A DNA stretch of 11,133 nt from Spirochaetales bacterium. Lineage in GTDB: Bacteria; Spirochaetota; Spirochaetia; DSM-16054; Sediminispirochaetaceae. Below, one piece after another: positions 1 through 7,305 of the stretch. Below the pieces are notes generated by a model. The model was not told the DNA's origin. It saw only the letters and a list, made by a program, of their open reading frames with translations, and ran no database searches. Numbering within the stretch: the stretch's first letter is position 1; every line of letters starts with the position of its first letter. Position numbers and translations under genes: made by a program. Location of the stretch: the NCBI GenBank assembly GCA_021767325.1, contig JAASTM010000027.1, forward strand, positions 1-11,133. Direction: 5' to 3'.

Positions 1-990
1 CCAGCGGTGATGCACCAGCGGTTTCACTTTGTGCAGATACAGCTCTTCGATCCGATTATACACATCCATCGGAATCGGCGGCATATCAGAGGCCTGGATA
101 TTGCTCATCAGTTGCTCCGGTTTCGAGGCGCCCGGAATAATCGTGGAAACCTGTGAGAACATTAGAATCCACCGCAGTGCAGTCTGCGCTAGGGTCGACT
201 CGGGACAGTCCGCGCAAATTTCTTTTAGTTCCTCGACCAGTTCCAGTCCCTGCTCGTACTCGATACCGGCAAAGGTTTCGCCCCGATCAAAGGCTTCCCC
301 CGAACGGTTGAAGTAGCGGTGGTCTCCCTTTTCAAACTTGGACTCTTTGGTGAATTTACCGGAGAGTAGACCGCTGGCCAGAGGTACTCGTACAATTAAA
401 CCGACATCCTTTTCCTTGGCCCGGTTAAAAAAGAGCTCTGAAGGCCTTTGGCGAAAAATATTGAAGATGATCTGCACGGTTGCCACATTCGGATATTCTA
501 TCGCTTTCAGTCCCTCTTCCACTTTTTCTACACTGACTCCGAGATGGCGGATTTTACCCTCGTCTTTCAGGCGGTCGAACAGCTCGAAAATCTCCGGCCG
601 GTAATATACCTCCGTGGGCGGACAGTGCAGTTGAACCAAATCCAAGCGCTCGAGACCGGTGTTTTTCAGACTCTCCTCGACAAAACCCCGCAGAACTTCC
701 GGCGTGTAGCCTTCCGATACATGCGGGTTTATTTTTCGTCCGCACTTAGTGGCAACATACACCTGCTCATCGCGGCTGCGCACTACCCGGCCGACGGCTG
801 CTTCGCTCTGCCCGTCCTCATACACGTCTGCCGTGTCGATAAAATTGATTCCGTTATCAACTGCCTCATGGAGAATACGATCGGCATGCGAATCGTCAAA
901 TCCGGTTCCCCATTTGCCGCCGACCTGCCAGGTACCTAATGAAACCTCAGAAATTTTGAATGCTGTTTTCCCTAAGCGGCGATATTTCAT
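1..990 (-). CDS. Aldo/keto reductase (3' end cut off by window edge)
   Basis: Soluble NAD(P)H-dependent oxidoreductase that reduces aldehydes or ketones; the physiological substrate cannot be told. The 330 visible residues form the (beta/alpha)8 aldo/keto reductase fold. The start MKYRRLGKTAFKISEVSLGT is typical of the YhdN/general stress protein 69 or aryl-alcohol-dehydrogenase-like branch. The catalytic tetrad is complete: D52 and Y57 (FIDTADVY), K82 (VATKCG) and H122 (VQLHC). The cofactor-phosphate motif IPGASKPEQL lies at about 285-294, with N297 just after it. There is no stop codon down to position 1, so only the last residues are missing. The ATG at 990-988 follows a strong GAGGAGG ribosome site (995-1001), and the gene starts 15 bp after the stop of the upstream phage-like gene, so the two are probably co-transcribed. 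Family assignment is firm; substrate is not known. Confidence 0.93.
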   Translation of the reverse strand, partial: MKYRRLGKTAFKISEVSLGTWQVGGKWGTGFDDSHADRILHEAVDNGINFIDTADVYEDGQSEAAVGRVVRSRDEQVYVATKCGRKINPHVSEGYTPEVLRGFVEESLKNTGLERLDLVQLHCPPTEVYYRPEIFELFDRLKDEGKIRHLGVSVEKVEEGLKAIEYPNVATVQIIFNIFRQRPSELFFNRAKEKDVGLIVRVPLASGLLSGKFTKESKFEKGDHRYFNRSGEAFDRGETFAGIEYEQGLELVEELKEICADCPESTLAQTALRWILMFSQVSTIIPGASKPEQLMSNIQASDMPPIPMDVYNRIEELYLHKVKPLVHHRW

Positions 991-1005
991 ATTGCCTCCT
1001 CAACA

Positions 1006-1620
1006 CTATTTTGAATATGGTTCTCGGCTCCCTTCGCTGTCCTTTTGAATGTGAAAATCGAACTCCAGAAACACCATCATTCCTTCGAAGTTGTCGTTGT
1101 CCAGCCCGTTCGGTCTCCAGTAATCCTCCCATCCATCCTCGATGGTGATCCTGGAAAAACGGCAGCTCAACATCGAACTGATGCCCGAGTTCCTTTTTTC
1201 AATAGAGCCGAAAGAAATAATTCCGTTTCCGCCGGTCAGATCCTCAGCCCCTACCGTATAGTTCAAGGGAATGATGGATGTATCCGCCGGCGCTGTTTCC
1301 TTCACATTTACCCACACATACTCGAACTCGAGCAGAAGCTTCTGCCCCACAGCTGCGTCCCCGCCGGGCAGCAGTCTGATGTGTGCATGTGGTTCGATTG
1401 CCGAGCCTTCACGATAAGAGTGGGGCAACTGAACATGGAAATAGGCGTTTTGAAACAATCCTTTTCCGTCCCGGCCGTGATCGAACCCGTATCCCCAAAT
1501 GCCGCTGTACGATTGACTGCGCTGCGAGTTTCCATACAGCCGAACCCTCTTCGGGGCCTGTGTATGCTGCAGTTCGCCCAGACTTACCATATCGGCAGTT
1601 ACTCTGACATCGTCCCACAT
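1006..1620 (-). CDS. Orphan phage-structural-like protein of unknown function
   Basis: A 204-aa protein without signal peptide or membrane segment. From memory of the family, its layout matches an uncharacterised protein found in tailed-phage structural modules. Those proteins start with MWDD(V/I)R, have a central stretch with a 'QLPH-Y-EG--IEPHAHI' core (about residues 64-82) followed by 'LEFEYVWVNV', and end with an acidic beta strand plus 'FDFHIQKDSEGSREPYSK'. This recognition is from pattern memory, not a search. The predicted content is mostly beta strand, as expected for a tail, fibre or head-decoration protein. The ATG at 1620 follows an AAGGAG ribosome site (about 1629-1634). No other phage gene lies nearby; the next gene downstream is an aldo/keto reductase, 15 bp away. 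It may be a domesticated phage gene or the remnant of a prophage. Coding potential is good; function is unknown. Confidence 0.7.
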   Translation of the reverse strand: MWDDVRVTADMVSLGELQHTQAPKRVRLYGNSQRSQSYSGIWGYGFDHGRDGKGLFQNAYFHVQLPHSYREGSAIEPHAHIRLLPGGDAAVGQKLLLEFEYVWVNVKETAPADTSIIPLNYTVGAEDLTGGNGIISFGSIEKRNSGISSMLSCRFSRITIEDGWEDYWRPNGLDNDNFEGMMVFLEFDFHIQKDSEGSREPYSK

Positions 1621-1653
1621 ATTGCTTTACTCCTTATCTTCCGTATGAGTTAC

Positions 1654-1682
1654 ATGATACTAGTTCGGGCCCGTTTTCGCAA
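1654..1682 (-). promoter_or_regulatory. Candidate sigma70-type promoter for the phage-like/reductase operon
   Basis: On the minus strand, TTGCGA (1677-1682, 4/6 to the -35 consensus) is separated by exactly 17 bp from TATCAT (1654-1659, 5/6 to the -10 consensus). It lies 34 bp upstream of the ATG at 1620. It fits the expected position for this operon, but it is a pattern match only. Confidence 0.4.
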
Positions 1683-1704
1683 AATTTTTGCCTTCTTTGA
1701 ATTT

Positions 1705-1710
1705 TATAAT
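1705..1710 (+). promoter_or_regulatory. Candidate -10 element for the RND efflux operon
   Basis: A perfect TATAAT lies 39 bp before the ATG of the membrane-fusion protein, in the divergent intergenic region. No convincing -35 hexamer sits 16-18 bp upstream, so if this is a promoter it may need an activator. The A/T-rich setting makes a chance match quite possible. Confidence 0.25.
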
Positions 1711-1749
1711 TACTATTCATAGCAAGATAAAACAAACGGAGGTTCTCCG

Positions 1750-2844
1750 ATGATAAAAAGATATCCACACCTTATAACTATTCTATTCTTTTTCCTTATC
1801 CTGACCCTGCTGGCCGGCTGTTCACGACCATCCCAATCGGAGACACCTCCCGAGTCAGCGCAAGCGGCACAGCCTATGGCAGTCGAAGCCCTCGAGGTAA
1901 CCAAGGGCACGCTCATCAGCGAAATCAAGGGCTCCGGTACTATATCCGGAATCAGTGAGGCGATGGTTGTAAGCCAAACCCAGGGGATCATCGAAGCGGT
2001 GAGTTTCGAACTGGGCAACCAGGTGTCTAAGGATGATGTACTGGTACAGGTAGACTCGGAAATTGCGCGGTTGAATATGGAGCAGGCCCGGGAGCAACTG
2101 GAGAATGCCCGCATTGATTATCAGACTAAAGAGAACCTGGTCGAAAAAGGCGGAGCCTCCCGCGCCGATTTGCTGCGGGCCCGCAGCGCACTTCGCGGCG
2201 CTGAAGCCAGGTACAAACAGGCCCAGAAAGCTTTCGAAGACTGTTCCCTCACCTCCCCGATTTCCGGGTTTATTGCCGAAAAACAACCTACTGCCACAAT
2301 CGGCAACTTTCTTTCACCCGGCATGCAGGTGGCCAAGGTGGTCGACCTTTCAACTCTCCGGCTGCAGATATCAGTGGGCGAAGGGGTGATTGGACAAATC
2401 CGCGAAGGAAGTCGGGCCACGGTAATTATCCCGGCCGCCTGTGAAGGCGAATCGTATGTAGCGGAGGTAGTGGCAATTGCCGCCGGAACCGACCCCGGAA
2501 CCGGCAGCTATCCGGTGATACTCGAGTTCGAAAACAGATGCGGTCCGGCGGTAAAATCCGGTATGTCCGCCGAAGCAACTATCATACCCACCACAGAGGC
2601 GGAACATCTTATCATCCCCTCAGCAGCACTTGCCAGAAGAAACGGAGAGGATGTCGTATTTGTAGCCGAAGAGGGAAAAGCCCGGGTACAGCCGATTCAG
2701 GCCGGACGGAGAATAGGGACCCGGGTCGAGGTGCTCGAAGGGCTGCAGGCCGGAGATCTTTTAATCATTTCCGGCATAACCAGTCTCAGTGATGGTGATG
2801 CAGTCAAATCAACTACGATCGGAGAAAGCGGGAGCCGGCAATGA
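1750..2844 (+). CDS. RND efflux membrane-fusion lipoprotein (HlyD/AcrA type)
   Basis: Periplasmic adaptor linking an inner-membrane RND pump to an outer-membrane channel. Residues 1-24 form a lipoprotein signal peptide: basic MIKR, a hydrophobic core, then the lipobox LAGC with C24 as the lipidated cysteine. A Ser/Pro/Gln-rich linker follows. The first half of the lipoyl (barrel-sandwich) domain is at about 60-102, and the alpha-helical hairpin at about 103-165. Its tip, LVEKGGASRADLLRA, resembles the region that contacts TolC-like channels. The second lipoyl half is at about 166-199 (SPISGFIAEK), followed by beta-barrel and membrane-proximal domains to residue 364. The hairpin is short compared with AcrA. 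The ATG is preceded by CGGAGG (1737-1742). The stop codon overlaps the pump ATG by 4 bp (ATGA), so the two are co-translated. Substrate cannot be inferred. Confidence 0.93.
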   Translation: MIKRYPHLITILFFFLILTLLAGCSRPSQSETPPESAQAAQPMAVEALEVTKGTLISEIKGSGTISGISEAMVVSQTQGIIEAVSFELGNQVSKDDVLVQVDSEIARLNMEQAREQLENARIDYQTKENLVEKGGASRADLLRARSALRGAEARYKQAQKAFEDCSLTSPISGFIAEKQPTATIGNFLSPGMQVAKVVDLSTLRLQISVGEGVIGQIREGSRATVIIPAACEGESYVAEVVAIAAGTDPGTGSYPVILEFENRCGPAVKSGMSAEATIIPTTEAEHLIIPSAALARRNGEDVVFVAEEGKARVQPIQAGRRIGTRVEVLEGLQAGDLLIISGITSLSDGDAVKSTTIGESGSRQ

Positions 2845-5800
2845 GTATAGGTTCATTTTCAGTTCGTAATCCTGTATTAATCAATATTCTGATGGTGACC
2901 CTGCTGGTTCTTGGAATCTTCAGTGTAGTGCGCTTGCCGAAGGAGCAGTTCTCCGAGGTACCCTTCTTTTGGGCCAATATCATAGTTCCCTATCCCGGGG
3001 TCTCGGCCGAAGACGTAGAGGAAACGGTTACCGTCCCCGTCGAAAACCAGTATAGAGATATCGAAAACCTCAAGCGAATTCAGTCAGTCACCAGCGAAGG
3101 ACTTTCGTTGGTCAGAATCGAATTCGACGACGGGATATCGGAAAGAGAATTCGACAAGCTGTTTCAGGAGGTACAGACCCGCTTCAGCAAGGTAGATCTG
3201 CCGGATGGTACGCTTCAGGAGGAGATCGATGATTTTTCGGCCGCTGATTTCCTGCCGGTTATCGAGGTCATCCTCAGCGGGAATGTTGAATACGACACCC
3301 TCAACGCACAGGCCGAACAGCTCGAGGAGCAGCTTCAGAATGTTTCGGATGTTTCGAATATCGAAGTCGTGGGCAGCCGCGACCGGCAAATCCTTATCCA
3401 GGCGGATGCTCAAAAACTGGAAGCTCTGGGAATCCCTATTGACTCTGTAATTAACGCTGTCAGCCAGAGCAATACCACCGTACCGGGCGGCACCCTCAGA
3501 ACCCCCAACCGTGAATATCTCCTGCGAACGGTCGGCAAGCTGCAGGAGCCGGATCAGTTCGAGCGGCTGATAGTCCGCACCACCCGCAGCGGGTCGGTAC
3601 AGGTAAACGATGTGGCCACTGTACGTGAAATCTACGATACCGAGGGAACCCGGGCGCGCTTCAATGGTGTCCATTCGATAAACTTCAAAATTTCAAAGGT
3701 TTCCGGCGGAGACAGTCTTACTGTAACCGGCGGGGTAAAAGAGGTAGTAGATCAGTTTCAGCGGGAGCTGCCGAGCGGAATGAGCATTACCGTGTTCAAC
3801 GACTCAACCGTTCAAATCAAAGACAGTATCAATACACTGCTGAATAACTTTCTGGTAGGCTTCATACTATTGGTGATTATTCTGTTTCTGTTTATCGGAC
3901 TCCGGAATGCACTTATTACGGCCATTGGTATACCCGTGACTTTTGCGATCACCTTCCTGCTGCTCGAATATATGGGCGAGAGTCTAAATACTAATACACT
4001 CTTCGGACTGGTATTGGTCCTGGGCTTGATTGTTGATCATGCAATCGTGATTATTGAGAACAGCTACCGGCTGCAGCAAGAGGGGCTTTCTCGAATCGAC
4101 GCCGCGATAGAAGGAACCAATCAGGTGGTCTGGCCGGTAGTTGCCGCCACCGCAACCACTATTGCAGCCTTCCTGCCCCTTATGATTCTGCCCGGTACTA
4201 TCGGCAAGTTTCTGCGAGTTATTCCGCTGACTGTGTCGGTGGCACTGTTCGCCTCTACCTTCGAAGCATTGGTGTTTCTGCCGGTGCATTTTGCAGACTG
4301 GGCCAGTAAATCAAAGAAAAAAACCAAACGCTTTTTTGAAGTCCTCCGCAGCCGCTATCAAAAACTGCTTTCGGCCCTGTACACACGCAGAAAGCTCACC
4401 GTACTGGGAATGATCATTGTCATGATCTTTCTACTGGGCCTGACAGGTACAGTGCAGCAGGACCTGTTCAATGCCGAAGATTATTCTCTCTTCTACATCG
4501 ATATCGAGATGCCGGCCGGCACCCCGCGCGAGAAAACCAACACAATCGTCGCAAGGTTCGAAGAAAGACTGCTGCCGCTGATCGGCGAGGGAGAAGTACT
4601 GGCTGTCAACAGCACCATCGGCTTTGCCGAAAGCGGAACCAGCACTACCAGTAAGAGCAACGTAGCCGAAATCATTGTCGACCTGAAGGAGCGCGACCGC
4701 GGAAGAACCCGTTCTATCAACGCCATCATCCGCGATGTTGAACAGCTGAGTGCTGACATCCCCGGGCCGGAGAAGGTCCGCTACAGAAAAGCAACCACCG
4801 GTCCTCCTACCGATCCACCCATATCCTTCAGGGTTCAGGGTGACAACTACCAGCGGCTCATCGACATCTCTCGGGCGGTTCAGCAGAAACTGGGCGAATA
4901 CCCGGAGCTCTACAACATCAGAGACAATATCGAGGGTGGAACCCCGGAGCTCAGAATCAGGGTAAATCAGTCCCAGGCAGCCAGGTACGGACTCAGTACC
5001 GCAGCGGTTGGCCGCTACATCCGCAGCTCTATCGACGGGGTTACCGCAACGACGATCTTTAAGGAAAACGAGGAGATAGACGTACTGGTGCAGTACAATG
5101 TCGGCAACATCGATTCGGTGTACCAGCTGCAGCAACTCAAAATTCCTACCCCCAGCGGGAATCTAATACCATTCAACTCGGTCTGCACCATCGAGGAGTC
5201 CACCGGCATTGCATCCATCAAGCGCATCGACGGAAAGCGTGAGGTCACAATTGAAGCCGAGGCCTACAACGAGGAGCGCATACGGCAGATCAATGCGGAG
5301 ATAGAGAAGTTCTACAACCAGACTTTCGCACCGTCCGACTCGCGCACGGAGTTCCTCGTAGGCGGAGAGTTTGCCGAATTCAACAACCTGCTGATACAAA
5401 TTCTGCGGATTTTCCTAATAGGGGTATTTCTCATCTACATTATTTTGGGAACCCAATTCCGCTCTTACGGGCAGCCCTTCCTGATCCTGTTTTCAGTTCC
5501 CTTTGCCTTCGCCGGGGTTATTCTTTATCTGGTCTTATCCGGCACGCCGTTCTCGACCACCGTAATGTACGCCGGAGTAGCGCTGGCAGGAATCGCGGTA
5601 AACGACTCAATCGTCCTGATCAGCTTCATCAACAATCTTCGCGAGGAAAACTACAGCACCTTCGATGCGGTTCTGCGCGCCTCGACCACCCGTCTTAGGC
5701 CGATCCTGCTGACTTCATTTACCACTATCGCCGGCCTTATCCCGACCGCAATCGGTATAGGGGGGCGTTCGGTAGTGTGGGGACCAATGGCCAGCACCAT

Positions 5801-5942
5801 AATTTTCGGCCTCATATTCTCCACCATCACCGCATTACTGTTCATCCCGTGTCTATACGGAATATTCGACGATATAAAGCAGTTCCGCCTCAGACGTCGT
5901 CAGCGGAGAATCGAAAGGCGAAAGGCAAAATATAGCAGCTAA
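2841..5942 (+). CDS. RND-family inner-membrane efflux permease (AcrB/MexB superfamily)
   Basis: A 1033-aa proton-driven exporter, the usual length for this superfamily, expected to work as a trimer with the lipoprotein adaptor encoded just upstream. TM1 is at about 10-33 (NPVLINILMV...), then a large periplasmic porter domain. TM2 starts at about 333, and the TM2-TM6 block ends near 485. A second periplasmic domain spans about 535-845, and TM8-TM12 follow at about 850-1010. The protein ends in a very basic cytoplasmic tail (RLRRRQRRIERRKAK). In TM4 the usual Asp-Asp pair reads D399-H400 (IVDHAIVIIEN). In TM10 the position of AcrB Lys940 reads N921 followed by D922 (AVNDSIVLISF). The energy-coupling residues therefore differ from AcrB, and this is probably a distinct RND branch. 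The start overlaps the adaptor stop by 4 bp. Family is certain; substrate is unknown. Confidence 0.95.
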   Translation: MSIGSFSVRNPVLINILMVTLLVLGIFSVVRLPKEQFSEVPFFWANIIVPYPGVSAEDVEETVTVPVENQYRDIENLKRIQSVTSEGLSLVRIEFDDGISEREFDKLFQEVQTRFSKVDLPDGTLQEEIDDFSAADFLPVIEVILSGNVEYDTLNAQAEQLEEQLQNVSDVSNIEVVGSRDRQILIQADAQKLEALGIPIDSVINAVSQSNTTVPGGTLRTPNREYLLRTVGKLQEPDQFERLIVRTTRSGSVQVNDVATVREIYDTEGTRARFNGVHSINFKISKVSGGDSLTVTGGVKEVVDQFQRELPSGMSITVFNDSTVQIKDSINTLLNNFLVGFILLVIILFLFIGLRNALITAIGIPVTFAITFLLLEYMGESLNTNTLFGLVLVLGLIVDHAIVIIENSYRLQQEGLSRIDAAIEGTNQVVWPVVAATATTIAAFLPLMILPGTIGKFLRVIPLTVSVALFASTFEALVFLPVHFADWASKSKKKTKRFFEVLRSRYQKLLSALYTRRKLTVLGMIIVMIFLLGLTGTVQQDLFNAEDYSLFYIDIEMPAGTPREKTNTIVARFEERLLPLIGEGEVLAVNSTIGFAESGTSTTSKSNVAEIIVDLKERDRGRTRSINAIIRDVEQLSADIPGPEKVRYRKATTGPPTDPPISFRVQGDNYQRLIDISRAVQQKLGEYPELYNIRDNIEGGTPELRIRVNQSQAARYGLSTAAVGRYIRSSIDGVTATTIFKENEEIDVLVQYNVGNIDSVYQLQQLKIPTPSGNLIPFNSVCTIEESTGIASIKRIDGKREVTIEAEAYNEERIRQINAEIEKFYNQTFAPSDSRTEFLVGGEFAEFNNLLIQILRIFLIGVFLIYIILGTQFRSYGQPFLILFSVPFAFAGVILYLVLSGTPFSTTVMYAGVALAGIAVNDSIVLISFINNLREENYSTFDAVLRASTTRLRPILLTSFTTIAGLIPTAIGIGGRSVVWGPMASTIIFGLIFSTITALLFIPCLYGIFDDIKQFRLRRRQRRIERRKAKYSS

Positions 5943-5953
5943 GCAATACTTAG

Positions 5954-5969
5954 TGGCTACAATCCTGGC
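5954..5969 (+). repeat. Left terminal inverted repeat of the insertion sequence
   Basis: TGGCTACAATCCTGGC matches the inverted sequence at 7224-7239 in 15 of 16 positions, with C/A at the seventh base. It lies beyond the 3' end of the transposase gene. Confidence 0.85.
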
Positions 5970-5981
5970 GTGGAAAATTTC

Positions 5982-5998
5982 ACTCGCTCACAGCGAGT
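5982..5998 (-). terminator. Hairpin after the transposase gene, possible weak terminator
   Basis: A perfect 7-bp stem with a 3-nt loop (ACTCGCT-CAC-AGCGAGT on the plus strand) lies 12 bp beyond the transposase stop. On the minus strand it is followed by GAAATTTTCC, so the U-run is only four bases long. It could end transposase transcription, or transcription arriving from the pump operon on the other strand, where no T-run follows. Hairpin certain; function doubtful. Confidence 0.35.
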
Positions 5999-6010
5999 AC
6001 AGCCTGAATC

Positions 6011-7153
6011 TCACATCCACACATACTTCGGCCAGAATACCCCATCGTGCTTTTCAAGAGTGCCGGTCATCCGCGCCCAAACTATCATCTGCGACCAGCT
6101 TAGTTTCAGCTTTACATGTGTGAAGAACCTTCTCATCGAAAAGATGTCCTGCAGGCTCTCCCGGATCAGGTGGCCATCGATACCCGCCGCCTCGCCGTGG
6201 GTGTAGTGCCTCTTCTCCACGTGGTCAATCCGGTATGGCTTGAAGAAGTTGTGGTACAACTGATACAAAGCAAAACGCTCGAGCGCGTTGTTCACGTTCC
6301 GTGAAAAGCGCACCGTCTCGCGCACATGATCGGCATTGTCCTTGCGCAGCTCCCGGTCATAGTAATTCACAGCAAAGAGAGGGTTCTCAGTTGTGCGCTC
6401 TGCCTTCGATGAACAGGTGTAGTGAAAAAACTTCTTCTCTTTCGCAAGCACCTGCAGCACCTCCGATTCGGCAAGTACTTTCGGGTACTCGATCTTCTCA
6501 TCACTATAGAGACAGGTGGCTACGCCCTGTGCCGCCCGCCGCTGGGCAAACTGCTCGACCATATCCACTATCTGCCGAAAGGACTGGAAGATAGTCCGGC
6601 GCTCGCGAATGTAGTTCTCCTCCCGCAGATCGCGCTCCATTTTCTGCTCTTCAGTCATTCGGCCCTTGCGTCTGAGGTGCGAATAATCGTAGCCAAAGAG
6701 AAACTGTGACCACTTTCCCACCAGCAGGTTGAAGTTGTTCGGCTGATACTGGTCGCTGACAAAGCTTTCGAAGCCGTCAGTGACCAGTGCTTCCTTTGGA
6801 GTGAAATCGGCGATAAGCTCGGCCTGCAGAGCCATCGCCTGCCGGGCCATGCGACCTACGCGGTTGGTGATGGCTGAGTGATGGACGCCAATAATCCGGG
6901 CGGTGGCACGGATTCCACCGCAGTTGGTCAGGTGCTGAAAGATTTTCTGATAAGAGAGTTTGCGTTTGGCATAGTAATCAAGACGAAAGGTCTGTTCGCC
7001 AAAGGTCTTGCCGCAGCTCTGGCAGCGAAAGCGAGTGACCGTGCCGAAGGCCTTGGTATCATAGGATCCGGCAAGATAGAACCACTGTTCGCCTTCTGGC
7101 AGGTCAGTGTGACAGGGACAATCCGCGTTGGGACAAAATGGGGGAATGAGCAT
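6011..7153 (-). CDS. DDE-type transposase with N-terminal zinc ribbon
   Basis: A 380-aa enzyme expected to cut and join the ends of the surrounding insertion sequence. The N-terminus has a zinc-ribbon pattern (C7, C12, then C44-x2-C47 in RFRCQSCGKTF), followed by a helix-turn-helix-like segment at about 66-100 (GGIRATARIIGVHHSAI). Likely catalytic aspartates are D126 (LVTDGFES) and D218 (LYSDEK); the third acidic residue cannot be fixed by eye. Near the C-terminus, VRETVRFSRNVNNALERF resembles the closing segment of IS1-type transposases, so a single-ORF IS1-like group is my best guess. It is not a clean match to ISL3 or IS1595. The ATG at 7153 has a GAGGAGG ribosome site (7159-7165) partly held in an inverted repeat. 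The frame is intact from start to stop. Confidence 0.85.
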   Translation of the reverse strand: MLIPPFCPNADCPCHTDLPEGEQWFYLAGSYDTKAFGTVTRFRCQSCGKTFGEQTFRLDYYAKRKLSYQKIFQHLTNCGGIRATARIIGVHHSAITNRVGRMARQAMALQAELIADFTPKEALVTDGFESFVSDQYQPNNFNLLVGKWSQFLFGYDYSHLRRKGRMTEEQKMERDLREENYIRERRTIFQSFRQIVDMVEQFAQRRAAQGVATCLYSDEKIEYPKVLAESEVLQVLAKEKKFFHYTCSSKAERTTENPLFAVNYYDRELRKDNADHVRETVRFSRNVNNALERFALYQLYHNFFKPYRIDHVEKRHYTHGEAAGIDGHLIRESLQDIFSMRRFFTHVKLKLSWSQMIVWARMTGTLEKHDGVFWPKYVWM

Positions 7154-7162
7154 AAGCGCCTC

Positions 7163-7194
7163 CTCTATAAAAAAGTGCGTACTCTCTTATAGAG
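7163..7194 (-). promoter_or_regulatory. Inverted repeat partly covering the transposase ribosome site
   Basis: Perfect 8-bp arms CTCTATAA (7163-7170) and TTATAGAG (7187-7194) are separated by 16 bp. In a minus-strand transcript entering from outside the element they would form a hairpin whose 3' arm covers the first GAG of the GAGGAGG site. TATAAG (7186-7191, minus strand) within the outer arm could serve as the -10 of the element's own promoter; a transcript from there would lack the outer arm and stay translatable. This is the logic known from IS10 and IS50; here it is inferred. Confidence 0.4.
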
Positions 7195-7223
7195 TGTTGA
7201 CGGGGCTCATTTGCTTCAAAAAA

Positions 7224-7239
7224 GCCAGGATTTTAGCCA
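7224..7239 (-). repeat. Right terminal inverted repeat of the insertion sequence
   Basis: On the minus strand this reads TGGCTAAAATCCTGGC, identical to the left end except at one base. It lies upstream of the transposase start, and the first base outside the element is 7240. Confidence 0.85.
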
Positions 7240-7243
7240 GTAA

Positions 7244-7272
7244 TTAACTTTTTACTCAACTATTAGTATTTT
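7244..7272 (+). promoter_or_regulatory. Candidate promoter of msrB
   Basis: TTAACT (7244-7249) and TATTTT (7267-7272), each 4/6 to consensus, are spaced by 17 bp. They sit just outside the insertion sequence, 33 bp before the msrB ATG. An inverted repeat TTACTC (7252-7257) / GAGTAA (7275-7280) brackets the -10 and could bind a regulator. The region is A/T-rich, so confidence is low. Confidence 0.3.
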
Positions 7273-7305
7273 TAGAGTAACTAAAGGACGAAAGGAGACA
7301 TATCT

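Larger units (their letters stand above)
5954..7239. mobile_element. Complete 1286-bp insertion sequence with one transposase
   Basis: The element is bounded by 16-bp terminal inverted repeats: TGGCTACAATCCTGGC at 5954-5969, and the reverse complement of TGGCTAAAATCCTGGC at 7224-7239 (15/16 identical). It carries a single full-length minus-strand transposase gene. Both ends and the reading frame are intact, so it could still be mobile. No clear 8-9 bp target duplication is seen; if one extra base is included at each end (5953-7240), a TA dinucleotide flanks both sides. It starts 11 bp after the pump stop codon and ends 66 bp before msrB, so it disrupts no gene. Confidence 0.85.

Noticed and set aside
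554..745. Several open frames of 60-200 residues opposite or within the large genes, such as this one inside the reductase.
   Set aside because: They lie in alternative frames of genes with clear families, and their translations show no recognisable domain.
1696..1720. TTATAATTACTATTC resembles the classical PerR box (11 of 14 defined positions).
   Set aside because: It lies in an A/T-rich intergenic stretch, coincides with a -10 candidate, and does not match the local operator TAATCGTTACGATTA used by this genome's own perR.
5944..7249. An 8-9 bp target-site duplication around the insertion sequence.
   Set aside because: Flanks GCAATACTTAG and GTAATTAACTT do not match beyond one base, or a TA if the ends are moved by one; the claim is not supported.
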